11,179 nt of DNA. Source: JANNHK01 sp034408875 (lineage in GTDB: Bacteria > Actinomycetota > Acidimicrobiia > IMCC26256 > PALSA-610). This document shows positions 1-6,807 of the stretch, piece by piece; the first letter of the stretch is position 1, and each line of letters opens with the position of its first letter. The DNA lies in NCBI GenBank assembly GCA_034408875.1, contig JAWXCJ010000249.1, positions 1 to 11,179 on the forward strand, in the 5' to 3' direction. Both the position numbers and the translations under genes were made by a program. The notes below the pieces were generated by a model, which saw nothing but the letters and a program-made list of their open reading frames with translations, had not been told where the DNA came from and did no database searches.

Positions 1-156
1 AACGGATGCGACGCCCCCCTCTGGGCCTGCGAAGCCCACCACATCAAACACTGGGCCCACGGCGGCGAAACCAACCTCGCCAACCTCACACTCAAATGCT
101 GGCGCCACCACCGCCTCGAACACGAAGGCAACGGCCACGACCCACCCCGCGAATGA
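1..156 (+). CDS. HNH endonuclease, C-terminal fragment (DUF222/HNH type)
   Basis: The window opens inside this gene. Frame 1 is open from base 1 to TGA at 154-156 and gives the last 51 residues; the start lies outside the window. The core of the HNH nuclease fold is visible: a Cys at residue 10, then EAHHIKHW (11-18), the GGETNLANL stretch (21-29), a second Cys at 33 and HHRLEHEG (36-43). The paired cysteines and the His-His-Ile and His-His-Arg-Leu elements are the zinc and catalytic parts of HNH domains that follow DUF222 in many actinobacterial proteins. In that family the protein is probably a nuclease carried in many copies per genome, often linked to mobile DNA; the cellular role is poorly known. 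It runs toward the minus-strand thioesterase remnant. The family call is firm; the DUF222 N-terminus is inferred. Confidence 0.85.
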   Translation, partial: NGCDAPLWACEAHHIKHWAHGGETNLANLTLKCWRHHRLEHEGNGHDPPRE

Positions 157-159
157 ACG

Positions 160-549
160 TCAGCGCGGGTCGGGCGCGCCTGCGAACGACGACGGTCGAC
201 CGTGATGTAGATGGCGCGACAGGTCGCAACAATCCGGTCGCCGTGGCGCACCTCGCCCCTGATGAACAACTTGCGGCGCTCGCGGCCGTCGAGCCGGGCG
301 CGCTCCGGGCGCGCATCTCGAGCGGTTCGTCGATCGGAACCGGTGCCGGGTAGCGCACGGTCAACTCGCCGGTCAATGCCGGTTCGCCCACCATCCCGAT
401 GACGAATCCCGTGACGTCGTCGAAGGCGGCGGCGACGATACCTCCGTGGGCGCGTGCAGCGCCTCGTCGTCGGGGTCGTGCGCCGCGAAGATGTGGACCA
501 GATCGCGCATCGCGGTTGCGGCGGCGCGTCGGGCCTCGTCGGTTCCCAT
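160..549 (-). pseudogene. PaaI-like hotdog thioesterase, broken by a deletion and a frameshift
   Basis: Last gene of the minus-strand operon, 41 bp after the serine hydrolase. The ATG at 549 opens an N-terminal helix of about 34 codons (MGTDEARRAAATAMRDLVHI...) ending in DPDDEALHA. The match then jumps to another frame at about 447-457 and continues with the hotdog signature RAHGGIVAAAFDDVTGFV and the strand ELTVRYPAPVPIDEPLEMRAR. An 11-bp tandem duplication (294-314) shifts the frame again, after which LDGRERRKLFIRGEVRHGD and ATCRAIYITVDRRR complete the fold. Relatives normally have several dozen residues between the N-terminal helix and the HGG motif; here they are absent. Intact members hydrolyse acyl-CoA thioesters in the cytoplasm, using the HGG loop and the nearby Asp. 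The end is uncertain: the nearest sensible stop (160-162) lies in yet another frame, so a third small indel is possible. Confidence 0.75.
294..314. repeat. 11-bp tandem duplication that shifts the thioesterase frame
   Basis: CCGGGCGCGC occurs at 294-303 and again at 305-314, separated by a single T, so an 11-bp unit is present twice. Removing one unit from the minus strand restores the reading EMRARLDGRERRKL without a break, which fits the family. This is a replication-slippage type lesion, or a sequencing/assembly error. Confidence 0.8.
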
Positions 550-590
550 GGCACAGCAGCGTACGCATAGCCCCGGCTCATGCCGGAACG

Positions 591-1739
591 TCAGATCGCC
601 GCGTACAGGGCGTCGAAAATCGGGGCCCAGCGCGGGTCGGTGCGGTCGGGGCCCCACCAGAGGCGGTTCATCGCGTAGCCGAGCGAGATGCCGGCGTCGG
701 GGTCGACGATGCCGAGGGAGCCGCCGCTGCCGTTGTGCCCGTACGTGCGCGGGCCGGGGCCGAACTGCCATTCGGGGATCGTGTGCTCGAACCCGAGACC
801 GAACGCGGTCGGCAGTTCCATAACGCGATCTTCACCGCGCACGTGGGTGCGGCCGAACTCTTCGACGAGTGCGGCCGGCGCGAGTTCGAGTGCGTCGGTC
901 GTGCCGCCGCACGCGAGCACGCTGTACAACCGGTCGAGTCCACGCGCGTTCGAGTGCAGATTCGCAGCCGGGATGACTGCGCGCCGGAACGTGTCGGTCA
1001 TGCAGTGCGCGACGTCGTTGCAGTCGGGCGGGTTCCCGAACGAACGCGGGCCGAGCGACGTCTTCAGATCCCACCGGTCGAAGAACGTGCCTTCTGTCGA
1101 CATGTCGACGGCGAGATCGGCGGTGCGGGCGTCGAACTCGGCCGGTAACGGCATGCACAACTCGACGCCGAGCGGTGCGGCCAGGTCGTCGCGGATCAGC
1201 GCGCCGCAATCGCGGCCGGTCGCGCGTTGCAGCACCTCGCCGATCAGGTGGCCGAACGTGACGCCGTGGTAGCCGTGGGCAGTCCCCGGCTCCCACCAGG
1301 GCTTCTGTTCGGCGAGCGCGACCGTCATGGCCTTCCAGTCGCTGAGCGAACCGTGGGGCATGCGCTGACCGATCGCCGGCAGCCCGGCCTCGTGCGTCAA
1401 CAGCCAGCGCACCGGGATGTCGCCCTTCCCGGCCGCCGCGAACTCCGGCCAGTACGACGCAACGGGTGCGTCGAGATCGACGAGCCCGCGCGCGACAGCC
1501 CACATCGTCGCGATCGCGACGACACCCTTGGTGCACGAGAAGACGCACACGAGGCTGTCTTGTTCCCACGGGCGCGTGCGTGCTGCGTCGAGGTGCCCGC
1601 CCCACAGGTCGACAATGTGGCGACCGTCGATGCTGATCGACACCGACGCTCCGAGCTCCAGCCCATCGACGAAGTTCTGCGCGAACGCGTCGCGGACACC
1701 CGCAAACGCCGGATCGCACGTGCCGATCGGGGCGGTCAC
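591..1739 (-). CDS. beta-lactamase-fold serine hydrolase (esterase EstB / class C-like)
   Basis: A 382-residue enzyme of the serine beta-lactamase/penicillin-binding-protein-like family, which in catabolic operons usually acts as an esterase or lactone hydrolase in the cytoplasm. The nucleophile motif SxxK is S68-C-T-K71 within VFSCTKGVVAIA. The second motif is Y157-H-G (YxN-like) in AHGYHGVTFGHLIGEVL. The third is H335-N-G in YGHNGSGGS, replacing KTG as in family VIII esterases. No signal peptide is apparent. I chose the GTG at 1739 because it overlaps the stop of the SnoaL gene by 4 bp (GTGA), the same coupling used elsewhere in this operon; an ATG 13 codons upstream (1778) gives a longer but less likely N-terminus. 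The catalytic residues are all present, so the gene looks functional. Its ester or lactone substrate is unknown. Confidence 0.88.
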   Translation of the reverse strand: MTAPIGTCDPAFAGVRDAFAQNFVDGLELGASVSISIDGRHIVDLWGGHLDAARTRPWEQDSLVCVFSCTKGVVAIATMWAVARGLVDLDAPVASYWPEFAAAGKGDIPVRWLLTHEAGLPAIGQRMPHGSLSDWKAMTVALAEQKPWWEPGTAHGYHGVTFGHLIGEVLQRATGRDCGALIRDDLAAPLGVELCMPLPAEFDARTADLAVDMSTEGTFFDRWDLKTSLGPRSFGNPPDCNDVAHCMTDTFRRAVIPAANLHSNARGLDRLYSVLACGGTTDALELAPAALVEEFGRTHVRGEDRVMELPTAFGLGFEHTIPEWQFGPGPRTYGHNGSGGSLGIVDPDAGISLGYAMNRLWWGPDRTDPRWAPIFDALYAAI

Positions 1740-2143
1740 AGCACGTCCGTCGCCTGGGGATTGTGGTACTCGCGCCAATGCGAGATCTTGCCCGAGCGGA
1801 AGCGCAGCACACCGATGTAGCGGTTCTCGTACGCGTTGCCGTTACGCACGACCACCGCGTCGCTGTGGTACTCGGCGACTAGCTCGTCGGGGTCGAGACA
1901 CTCGTGGATCTCGTCGAGCGTCAACGCGAACGAGCTGAACATTTTGAACGTCATGAGCTGCATCTGGTTCCACTGCTCGAGGCCCTCGATCGGGTTCGGC
2001 AGGAAATCGGGACCGTACGGCAAGTCGAAGACAAGGTCGTCGGTCATGAAGTCGGCCAGCATCTCGAACTTGCCGGCCGAGATCGTCTCGAGCACGGTCT
2101 CGAACAGCGCCCGGTTGGCCGCGCGCACGTCGTCGTCGGGCAT
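1736..2143 (-). CDS. SnoaL-like / nuclear transport factor 2-fold protein
   Basis: A 135-residue single-domain protein with the cone-shaped alpha+beta barrel of SnoaL polyketide cyclases, NTF2 and ketosteroid isomerase. Visible family marks are the N-terminal helices (ANRALFETVLETISAG), the FMTDDLVFDLPYG strand near residues 31-43, and the closing strands RYIGVLRFRSGKISHWREYHNP, where W-x-x-Y is typical of the SnoaL group. Such proteins isomerise, cyclise, dehydrate or simply bind hydrophobic rings; the sequence does not say which. The ATG at 2143 lies 1 bp after the stop of the upstream oxidoreductase and has a strong AAGGAG site 8 nt before it, which rules out the upstream ATG at 2167. It ends in a 4-bp overlap with the serine hydrolase start, so the two should be co-translated. 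The fold call is firm; the activity is unknown. Confidence 0.85.
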   Translation of the reverse strand: MPDDDVRAANRALFETVLETISAGKFEMLADFMTDDLVFDLPYGPDFLPNPIEGLEQWNQMQLMTFKMFSSFALTLDEIHECLDPDELVAEYHSDAVVVRNGNAYENRYIGVLRFRSGKISHWREYHNPQATDVL

Positions 2144-2144
2144 G

Positions 2145-3086
2145 TCAGTTGCTCCTTGCCAGGTCACTGAGTACTCGAATGCAGTCGGCTTGCGACGTGG
2201 CCGGGTCGTCGCCGACGCCGAACGGCGACAGCACCACCTCGTCGGCGCCCGCGTCGAAGAACGATTGGATCTTGGCGGCCAGCCCGTCTTCGTCGCCGTA
2301 GAGCACCGACGCGTCGATCATGGCGTCGCTCCACTTCTTTCCTGCGAGTTCGACGCCGGCGGACTCGAAGATGGCCCGATAGAACGGCATGTGCGGGTAC
2401 ACCGCGAGGTCGACGGCCGCCATCGCGTGCACTTCGTCGCGGTTCTCGGTCAGCGCGCACGGCAGTTCGGCGATGAGCGGCGGTGCCGGCCGGTCGGCGG
2501 CGGTCGCACCGGCGACGACGTTGGGTGCGATGACGTTCTGCATGTAATCCGCCGGGCAGAGCCAGCACAGCGCGCCGTCGGCGTGCCCGCCCGCCAACCG
2601 CGCCGCTTGTTCACGGAGAACCCCGAGCATCACGGGCGGCGCGGGCGCGTCGGCAACGTCGAGGAACGCATTCACCTGGTAGCGCTCGCCGTCGTGCGCG
2701 ACCCGACCCTCGGCGAGCAGTGCCTTCACGATCGCCAAGTACTCGCGCAGGTGGCCGACGGGACGGTCGAAGTCGATGCCGTACATGCCCATGACGGGTG
2801 CGTGGCTCGCGCCGATGCCGAGTCGGAACCTGCCCTCGCACGCGGCGCTCGCCGAGAGGGCCTGCTGCGCCATGACGACCGGATGCCGCGGCCAAGTGGG
2901 CACGACCGCGATACCGAGCTGCAACGTCGTCGTCGTCGGACCGGCAAGCGCCAGCGCAATGAACGGGTCGAAGCCGAACGCGGATCCGAGCCACATGCCG
3001 TGGAATCCCTGGTCCTCGGTTCGCGACGCGAGCTTGCTGACGGCCGTGAGGCTTCGGGTCTCGGGGAACAGCAGCGAGAGTTTCAC
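2145..3086 (-). CDS. luciferase-like (LLM class) oxidoreductase, probably F420-dependent
   Basis: A 313-residue TIM-barrel protein of the bacterial luciferase-like superfamily. The N-terminus KLSLLFPET leads into the cofactor-binding barrel; LGIAVVPTWPRHPVVMAQQA and GRFRLGIGASHAPVMGMYG are the most diagnostic stretches and resemble actinobacterial F420-dependent LLM oxidoreductases of the MSMEG_4879 type, which move hydride to or from coenzyme F420. The C-terminal segment AAKIQSFFDAGADEVVLSPF is the usual last barrel strand. I took the GTG at 3086 because it overlaps the stop of the upstream SDR gene by 4 bp (GTGA); the open frame extends much further upstream, but only as arginine-rich antisense of the SDR gene. 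FMN use instead of F420 cannot be excluded. It is clearly diverged from the other luciferase-like protein of this operon, so it probably does a different step. Confidence 0.87.
   Translation of the reverse strand: MKLSLLFPETRSLTAVSKLASRTEDQGFHGMWLGSAFGFDPFIALALAGPTTTTLQLGIAVVPTWPRHPVVMAQQALSASAACEGRFRLGIGASHAPVMGMYGIDFDRPVGHLREYLAIVKALLAEGRVAHDGERYQVNAFLDVADAPAPPVMLGVLREQAARLAGGHADGALCWLCPADYMQNVIAPNVVAGATAADRPAPPLIAELPCALTENRDEVHAMAAVDLAVYPHMPFYRAIFESAGVELAGKKWSDAMIDASVLYGDEDGLAAKIQSFFDAGADEVVLSPFGVGDDPATSQADCIRVLSDLARSN
2152..2157 (-). promoter_or_regulatory. Shine-Dalgarno site deciding the SnoaL gene start
   Basis: On the minus strand AAGGAG stands 8 nt before the ATG at 2143, inside the last codons of the upstream oxidoreductase gene. 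It is the strongest ribosome site in the operon and selects this ATG over the one at 2167. Confidence 0.7.
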
Positions 3087-3859
3087 TTGACGTTGGGCGA
3101 GCCGAGCGGCCCGGCGAGGTAGCCGCCGTCGAGGACGAACTCGGAGCCGTGGCAGTACGACGACTCGTCGGAGAGCAGGAACGCGACCATCGCCGCCACT
3201 TCGTCGACGTGGCCGACCCGGCCCGCGGGCACCACGCCGGCCATGGCCTCGACCGGATCGGTGCCCGGTGGCAACCCGGCGCGCAGCATCGGCGTGTCGA
3301 TGGGGCCGGGGTGGATCGAGTTCACCCGCACGCCCCGCCGGGCCAGTTCGATCGACGCGACGCGCGTCAGCCCCCGCAGCGCGAACTTCGACGATGCGTA
3401 GCCCGCGATGCCCCACGCGCCGACGAACCCGTTCACCGACGACACGTTCACGATGCCCCCGCCACCCGCGGCGATGATCGCGGGAGCGACGGTGTGGATA
3501 CCGATGAACGCCCCGATCTGGTTCACGTCGACGACCTGGCGGTACTCCTCGACCGAGGTCTTGATGATCGACTTGGGCGCCAAGCTGATGCCGGCGTTGT
3601 TCACGAGCGCATTCACCTTCTCGAACGCGCCGAGCGCGGCAGCGAGCGTCGCTTGCCACTCGGCTTCGGAACGCACGTCGAGATGGGCGAAGATCGCGTG
3701 ATCGCCGAGCTGCCCCACGAGGTTCTCGCCCGCGACGTCGTCGACGTCGGCGACGACGACGCACGCGCCGCGCTCGACCAGCAACTGCGACTCGGCTGCA
3801 CCCTGGCCACCCGCGCCGCCCGTCACGATGGCGACGCACCCGTCGAGGGAGGTGGTCAT
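3083..3859 (-). CDS. short-chain dehydrogenase/reductase, NAD-type
   Basis: A classical SDR of 258 residues, the usual length, oxidising an alcohol or reducing a ketone in the cytoplasm. The Rossmann glycine motif is TGGAGGQG (13-20); Asp38 at the end of the second strand suggests NAD(H) rather than NADP(H); Asp61-Val62 contacts the adenine ring; NNAG is at 87-90. The catalytic set is N113, S141, Y154 and K158 (YASSK). The C-terminal part, HPGPIDTPML and the FVLDGGYLAG end, is typical of the 3-alpha/20-beta-hydroxysteroid dehydrogenase-like group. The ATG at 3859 overlaps the stop of the preceding luciferase-like gene by 4 bp (ATGA), and the stop overlaps the next GTG by 4 bp, so all three genes are translationally coupled. 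An alcohol-to-ketone step before a flavin monooxygenase is the natural reading of this context. Confidence 0.93.
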   Translation of the reverse strand: MTTSLDGCVAIVTGGAGGQGAAESQLLVERGACVVVADVDDVAGENLVGQLGDHAIFAHLDVRSEAEWQATLAAALGAFEKVNALVNNAGISLAPKSIIKTSVEEYRQVVDVNQIGAFIGIHTVAPAIIAAGGGGIVNVSSVNGFVGAWGIAGYASSKFALRGLTRVASIELARRGVRVNSIHPGPIDTPMLRAGLPPGTDPVEAMAGVVPAGRVGHVDEVAAMVAFLLSDESSYCHGSEFVLDGGYLAGPLGSPNVK

Positions 3860-5040
3860 GGTGCGAGCTCCGGGATGAGCGCTTCGCCGACCCGGCGAAT
3901 GCTCGCCATCACTTCGTCGTGGCGGAGATGGCCGAACTGCATCAAGCTCATGAGGCGGCCGAATCCGGCGTCGCGGTACTTCTGCGCCTTGCGGATGCAC
4001 GTGTCGACATCACCGATGATCACCGAGTCCTGGTGTTCGAGCGCCTCGTACGCTTCGACGGGGTCGATGTCGTATCCCAGTACCTGACGGTTCATCAAGC
4101 GGACGATCGGATTCTCGTCTTCGGGGTCGAGGTCGACGTTGACCCGGTTCGCATCCACCGCGCCCTGTGACCGCTTCGCCGCGCCCATGTTGACGTTGCC
4201 GCGGATGAGGTTCGTCCACACGGTGCGGGGCACCGAGAACACCTTCGGCGCGGCGTTCACGTACCAGAGCGCGGCTTCGGCGGCCCGGCTCTTGATCGCG
4301 TCGTCGACGGTCTCGGTACAGAACACGAACGTGAACACGCCCCGCTGGTCGTTGACGAACTTCCCGACGGGGTTCTCGCACGCGGCGAGCCCGGCCTCGT
4401 ACTCGACGACCATCGTCTCGAGCACCGACACCGGCGACAGCAGGGTCGTGCACAAGATGCCCATGCCCAGCTCGCCGGCCATGCGGAAACTGCTCGGCGA
4501 CGACACCGTCTGCCACAGCGGCGGGTGCGGTTGCTGCACCGGCTTGGGCACGAGCGTGCGCTTCGGAATGCTGAGCCGTTCCGACTCCCACGTGAACTCC
4601 GGTTCCGTCCACGCCGTCACGCAGAGCCGCGCCGCTTCTTCCAGTTCGGCGAGTGTGGCGTCGGGGTCGATGCCGAAGGTCGCCCACTCGGCGCCGCCTG
4701 AACGCGCGAGGCCGAGTTCGAGCCGCCCGTTCGACAGGTGGTCGAGCACCGCGGCCCGCTCGGCGACCCGCAACGGGTGGTTGATCTTGAACGGTGTGAG
4801 CACACCGGCGTGGCCGATGCGGATGCGTTCGGTGTGCTGCGCGATCGCCGCGTTCATCAGCTCCGGTGCACCGGAATACGAGAACTCGGGCGTGCAGTGG
4901 TGCTCGACCGACCACCAACAGCCGTATCCGAGGTCGTCGGCGAGACGCACCTGCGCGAACGCATTCGCGAACACGTCGCGTTCGTGGTCGGGTCCCCAGG
5001 GCTCGGGCATTTGGAGTTCGTTGAACAGGTCGATGATCAT
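3856..5040 (-). CDS. luciferase-like (LLM class) flavin monooxygenase
   Basis: A 394-residue bacterial luciferase-alpha-like protein. Family marks are the N-terminal LFNELQMPEPWG, then WWSVEHHCTPEFSYSGAPE (residues 42-60) with the Glu-His-His found in alkanal monooxygenase-like proteins, IRIGHAGVLTPFKINHPLR, and HLSNGRLELGLARSGG, the phosphate-binding part of the flavin site. Members use FMNH2 supplied by a separate reductase, or F420, to insert or add oxygen, and some are type II Baeyer-Villiger monooxygenases. No flavin reductase gene is seen in the window. The length fits the longer LLM subfamily. The ATG at 5040 lies 13 bp after the cyclase-family gene, with GAGGA just before it. The gene is intact and ends in a 4-bp overlap with the SDR start. 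Substrate unknown. Confidence 0.88.
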   Translation of the reverse strand: MIIDLFNELQMPEPWGPDHERDVFANAFAQVRLADDLGYGCWWSVEHHCTPEFSYSGAPELMNAAIAQHTERIRIGHAGVLTPFKINHPLRVAERAAVLDHLSNGRLELGLARSGGAEWATFGIDPDATLAELEEAARLCVTAWTEPEFTWESERLSIPKRTLVPKPVQQPHPPLWQTVSSPSSFRMAGELGMGILCTTLLSPVSVLETMVVEYEAGLAACENPVGKFVNDQRGVFTFVFCTETVDDAIKSRAAEAALWYVNAAPKVFSVPRTVWTNLIRGNVNMGAAKRSQGAVDANRVNVDLDPEDENPIVRLMNRQVLGYDIDPVEAYEALEHQDSVIIGDVDTCIRKAQKYRDAGFGRLMSLMQFGHLRHDEVMASIRRVGEALIPELAP

Positions 5041-5053
5041 CGGTTCCTCGGGG

Positions 5054-5977
5054 TCACAACATCGCGACCGGGTTCACCGGCGAACCGGTACCGCCACCGA
5101 TCTGCAGCGGTAAGACGACGAACAGGAACTCCCATCGCGCTGCGGCCGCGCACGCGGTCGCCAACCGGTCGAGACGCAGGTTGTCGAGCAGGTGCACGCC
5201 CATGCCGACGAGCAGGCATTGATGCACGGGGATCGGCCACGCGTGCGGGTTCGCGGGCAAGACGTCGGAGACGCCGTCGGAGCCGAGCACCGAGAGGTCG
5301 CGCTCGTGCAACCACGGGATACATTCCGGGTCGAGACCCGCCAGGCCGGGATCGTTCGGATTCCACGGGCCGAACGCGGCGCGGCGCGCGTCGCGGCCGG
5401 TCCCGACGAGCACGATGTCGCCCGGTTCGACCGCGACGGACCGGGCGCGGCACGCACTGTCGAGTTCGTCGGGTGTGACCGCGTCGCCCGGTTCCAGCCA
5501 TTCGACACCACGCAAGCGCGGGATGTCGAGGAACACACCGCGTCCGACGATGCCTCCGAACGCGGCTGCGATCGAGTTGCGCTTCGCGCCGAGGCTCGTC
5601 ACGTCGGACGCCGGATACCCGTTGTACATCTGCCCGTCGACGAAGACGTGACACAGCGCGTCGATGTGCGAGACCGCCATGCCGTGGAACGACACACCGA
5701 CGAAGTCGGCCGACACCTGCAAACCCGGCCCGCGCGCGAGGTCGCCGGCCATGACCATGTAGTGCAGGGCGGGCGTCGGGTTGTCGGCCGCGGGCGCGAC
5801 GGGAAGCTCGCGCCCGCACGAGACGACGGTGCCGGAACGCACCAGGGCCGTGGCCCGCGCGACCCGCTCGGGCGTGAGCAGGTTGAGCGCGCCCCGCTCG
5901 TCGTCGGCGCCCCACCGACCCCAGTTCTTCGAAGCCTCGAAGAGCTCGGCGCCACGCGCTTCAGTGAGACGGGTCAT
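5054..5977 (-). CDS. cyclase-family metal-dependent hydrolase (kynurenine formamidase / isatin hydrolase-like)
   Basis: A 307-residue member of the cyclase family (PF04199 type), which hydrolyses amides, formamides or strained cyclic compounds with a bound metal such as manganese or zinc. The metal motif of this family (HxGTHxDxxxH) is recognisable as H98 followed by S103-H-I-D-A-L-C-H110; Ser replaces the usual Thr. NWGRWGADDERGALNLLTPE (18-37) is the characteristic N-terminal block, and the segment around EPGDIVLVGTG is the usual strand before the second half of the active site. The ATG at 5977 overlaps the VOC gene stop by 4 bp (ATGA); the frame runs further upstream only as antisense of that gene. 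In this context a ring-opening or amide/lactone hydrolysis step is likely, but isatin or formylkynurenine as substrate would be a guess. Confidence 0.88.
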   Translation of the reverse strand: MTRLTEARGAELFEASKNWGRWGADDERGALNLLTPERVARATALVRSGTVVSCGRELPVAPAADNPTPALHYMVMAGDLARGPGLQVSADFVGVSFHGMAVSHIDALCHVFVDGQMYNGYPASDVTSLGAKRNSIAAAFGGIVGRGVFLDIPRLRGVEWLEPGDAVTPDELDSACRARSVAVEPGDIVLVGTGRDARRAAFGPWNPNDPGLAGLDPECIPWLHERDLSVLGSDGVSDVLPANPHAWPIPVHQCLLVGMGVHLLDNLRLDRLATACAAAARWEFLFVVLPLQIGGGTGSPVNPVAML

Positions 5978-6483
5978 GACGGCCGCGTCGGGAGTTCGTC
6001 GATGCGGCTTCCCAACACACCGGGCGCGTACTCGATGAACTCCACGATGAGGCCGTCGGGGTCCCGGCACGAGCAGACGTTCACAATCCCTGCCCGGTCG
6101 GCCGACTGCGGCTTCGACACGAACTCGATGCCGCGCGCGGAGAGGTCTTCGTACGCGGCCTGCACGTTCTCGGTGCGCAACGCGATGATGCGCGGCACGC
6201 GGAGCTCGATCGGCACGTCGGGCGGCGGGTCGAGCGCCGGTTCGAGCCACTCGATGAGGTCGAGACGCGTGTGCAGTTCGCCGTCGCCGATGCCGAGCAA
6301 CGCGCCCCGCCCTTGAGCCGCAGGCATACCGAAGTTGCGCGCGACCATGCGCGGCCAGATGACGTCGCGGTTGTCGCGCAGCACCTTGAACCCGATGGTC
6401 GTGTAGAAGTCGAACGAGCGCTCGAAGTTCGTCGCGTTCACGGTGAAGTGGAAGATCGATGTGATATGCCAGTCGCCCGCCAC
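5974..6483 (-). CDS. VOC-superfamily (glyoxalase/dioxygenase-like) protein
   Basis: A 169-residue protein with two beta-alpha-beta-beta-beta halves of the vicinal oxygen chelate fold. The first half starts FHFTVNATNFERSFDFYT, with His12 on the first strand, and continues to LDLIEW with Glu78. The second half runs from PRIIALRTENVQAAYEDL to DPDGLIVEFIEY with Glu148. His12, Glu78 and Glu148 sit where VOC metal ligands are expected; the second-half His is not visible, so metal binding may be incomplete. Members are lyases, isomerases, epimerases or extradiol dioxygenases; the sequence does not choose. I used the GTG at 6483, 6 bp after the amidohydrolase remnant; its ribosome site is weak, so it may have depended on translation of that upstream gene. 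It ends in a 4-bp overlap with the cyclase-family gene. Confidence 0.82.
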   Translation of the reverse strand: MAGDWHITSIFHFTVNATNFERSFDFYTTIGFKVLRDNRDVIWPRMVARNFGMPAAQGRGALLGIGDGELHTRLDLIEWLEPALDPPPDVPIELRVPRIIALRTENVQAAYEDLSARGIEFVSKPQSADRAGIVNVCSCRDPDGLIVEFIEYAPGVLGSRIDELPTRPS

Positions 6484-6489
6484 GTCAGC

Positions 6490-6764
6490 TCAGATCGGCA
6501 TCGTGAGTTCGAGCGCGTTGGCGCCCTTGACCCGGTCGATCGTTTCCTCCGGCAGGCCGGCGAGCTCGTCGCGATACGACAGCGGGTCGGCAATCCCTTC
6601 GGTGTGCGGCCAGTCCGAGCCGAACAGCGTGCGCTCGACGCCGATCATCTCGACCGCGGCGACCGGCTTGTCCTCCCAGAACGGCGACACCCAGACCTGA
6701 CGCCGGAACAGCTCGCTCATTGTTGACCGACGGGGTAGTAGTGGTTGTCGCTGTCGAAGATCAT
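6490..6764 (-). pseudogene. amidohydrolase (amidohydrolase_2 type), internally deleted
   Basis: First gene of the minus-strand operon. An ATG at 6764 with a purine-rich ribosome site (AAGGGGGG) begins MIFDSDNHYYPVGQQ, the metal-site N-terminus of TIM-barrel amidohydrolases (compare the usual DSDxHxxEP), and then hits TGA at 6717-6719. Overlapping that stop, in another frame, 76 codons from ATG 6720 give the C-terminal end of the same family: RRQVWVSPFWEDKPV, then LFGSDWPHTEG with the catalytic Asp, and a terminal helix ending NALELTMPI. Intact relatives have about 350-400 residues, so roughly 260-300 residues of barrel are missing between the two pieces. The product cannot be a working hydrolase or decarboxylase. 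The 76-codon piece could still be translated through the ATGA overlap and couple translation to the VOC gene. Confidence 0.8.
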
Positions 6765-6789
6765 GTCCCCCCCTTCAGCCAACAGCGTG

Positions 6790-6795
6790 AACCTA
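6790..6795 (-). promoter_or_regulatory. candidate -10 element for the minus-strand operon
   Basis: TAGGTT on the minus strand fits the TANNNT -10 pattern and would start transcription about 20 nt before the ATG at 6764. No good -35 box is seen at the usual distance; a hairpin-forming repeat (6808-6839) occupies that place. Weak call from pattern only. Confidence 0.25.
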
Positions 6796-6807
6796 ACCGG
6801 CGCGTGA

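Noticed and set aside
399..1148. Long plus-strand open frame (249 codons) opposite the serine hydrolase
   Set aside because: Arg- and Glu-rich composition with no domain; it is the antisense of a gene with full catalytic motifs in a high-GC genome.
1836..3122. Plus-strand open frame of 428 codons
   Set aside because: Low-complexity Arg/His-rich shadow of the SnoaL and LLM genes; the minus strand carries the recognisable families.
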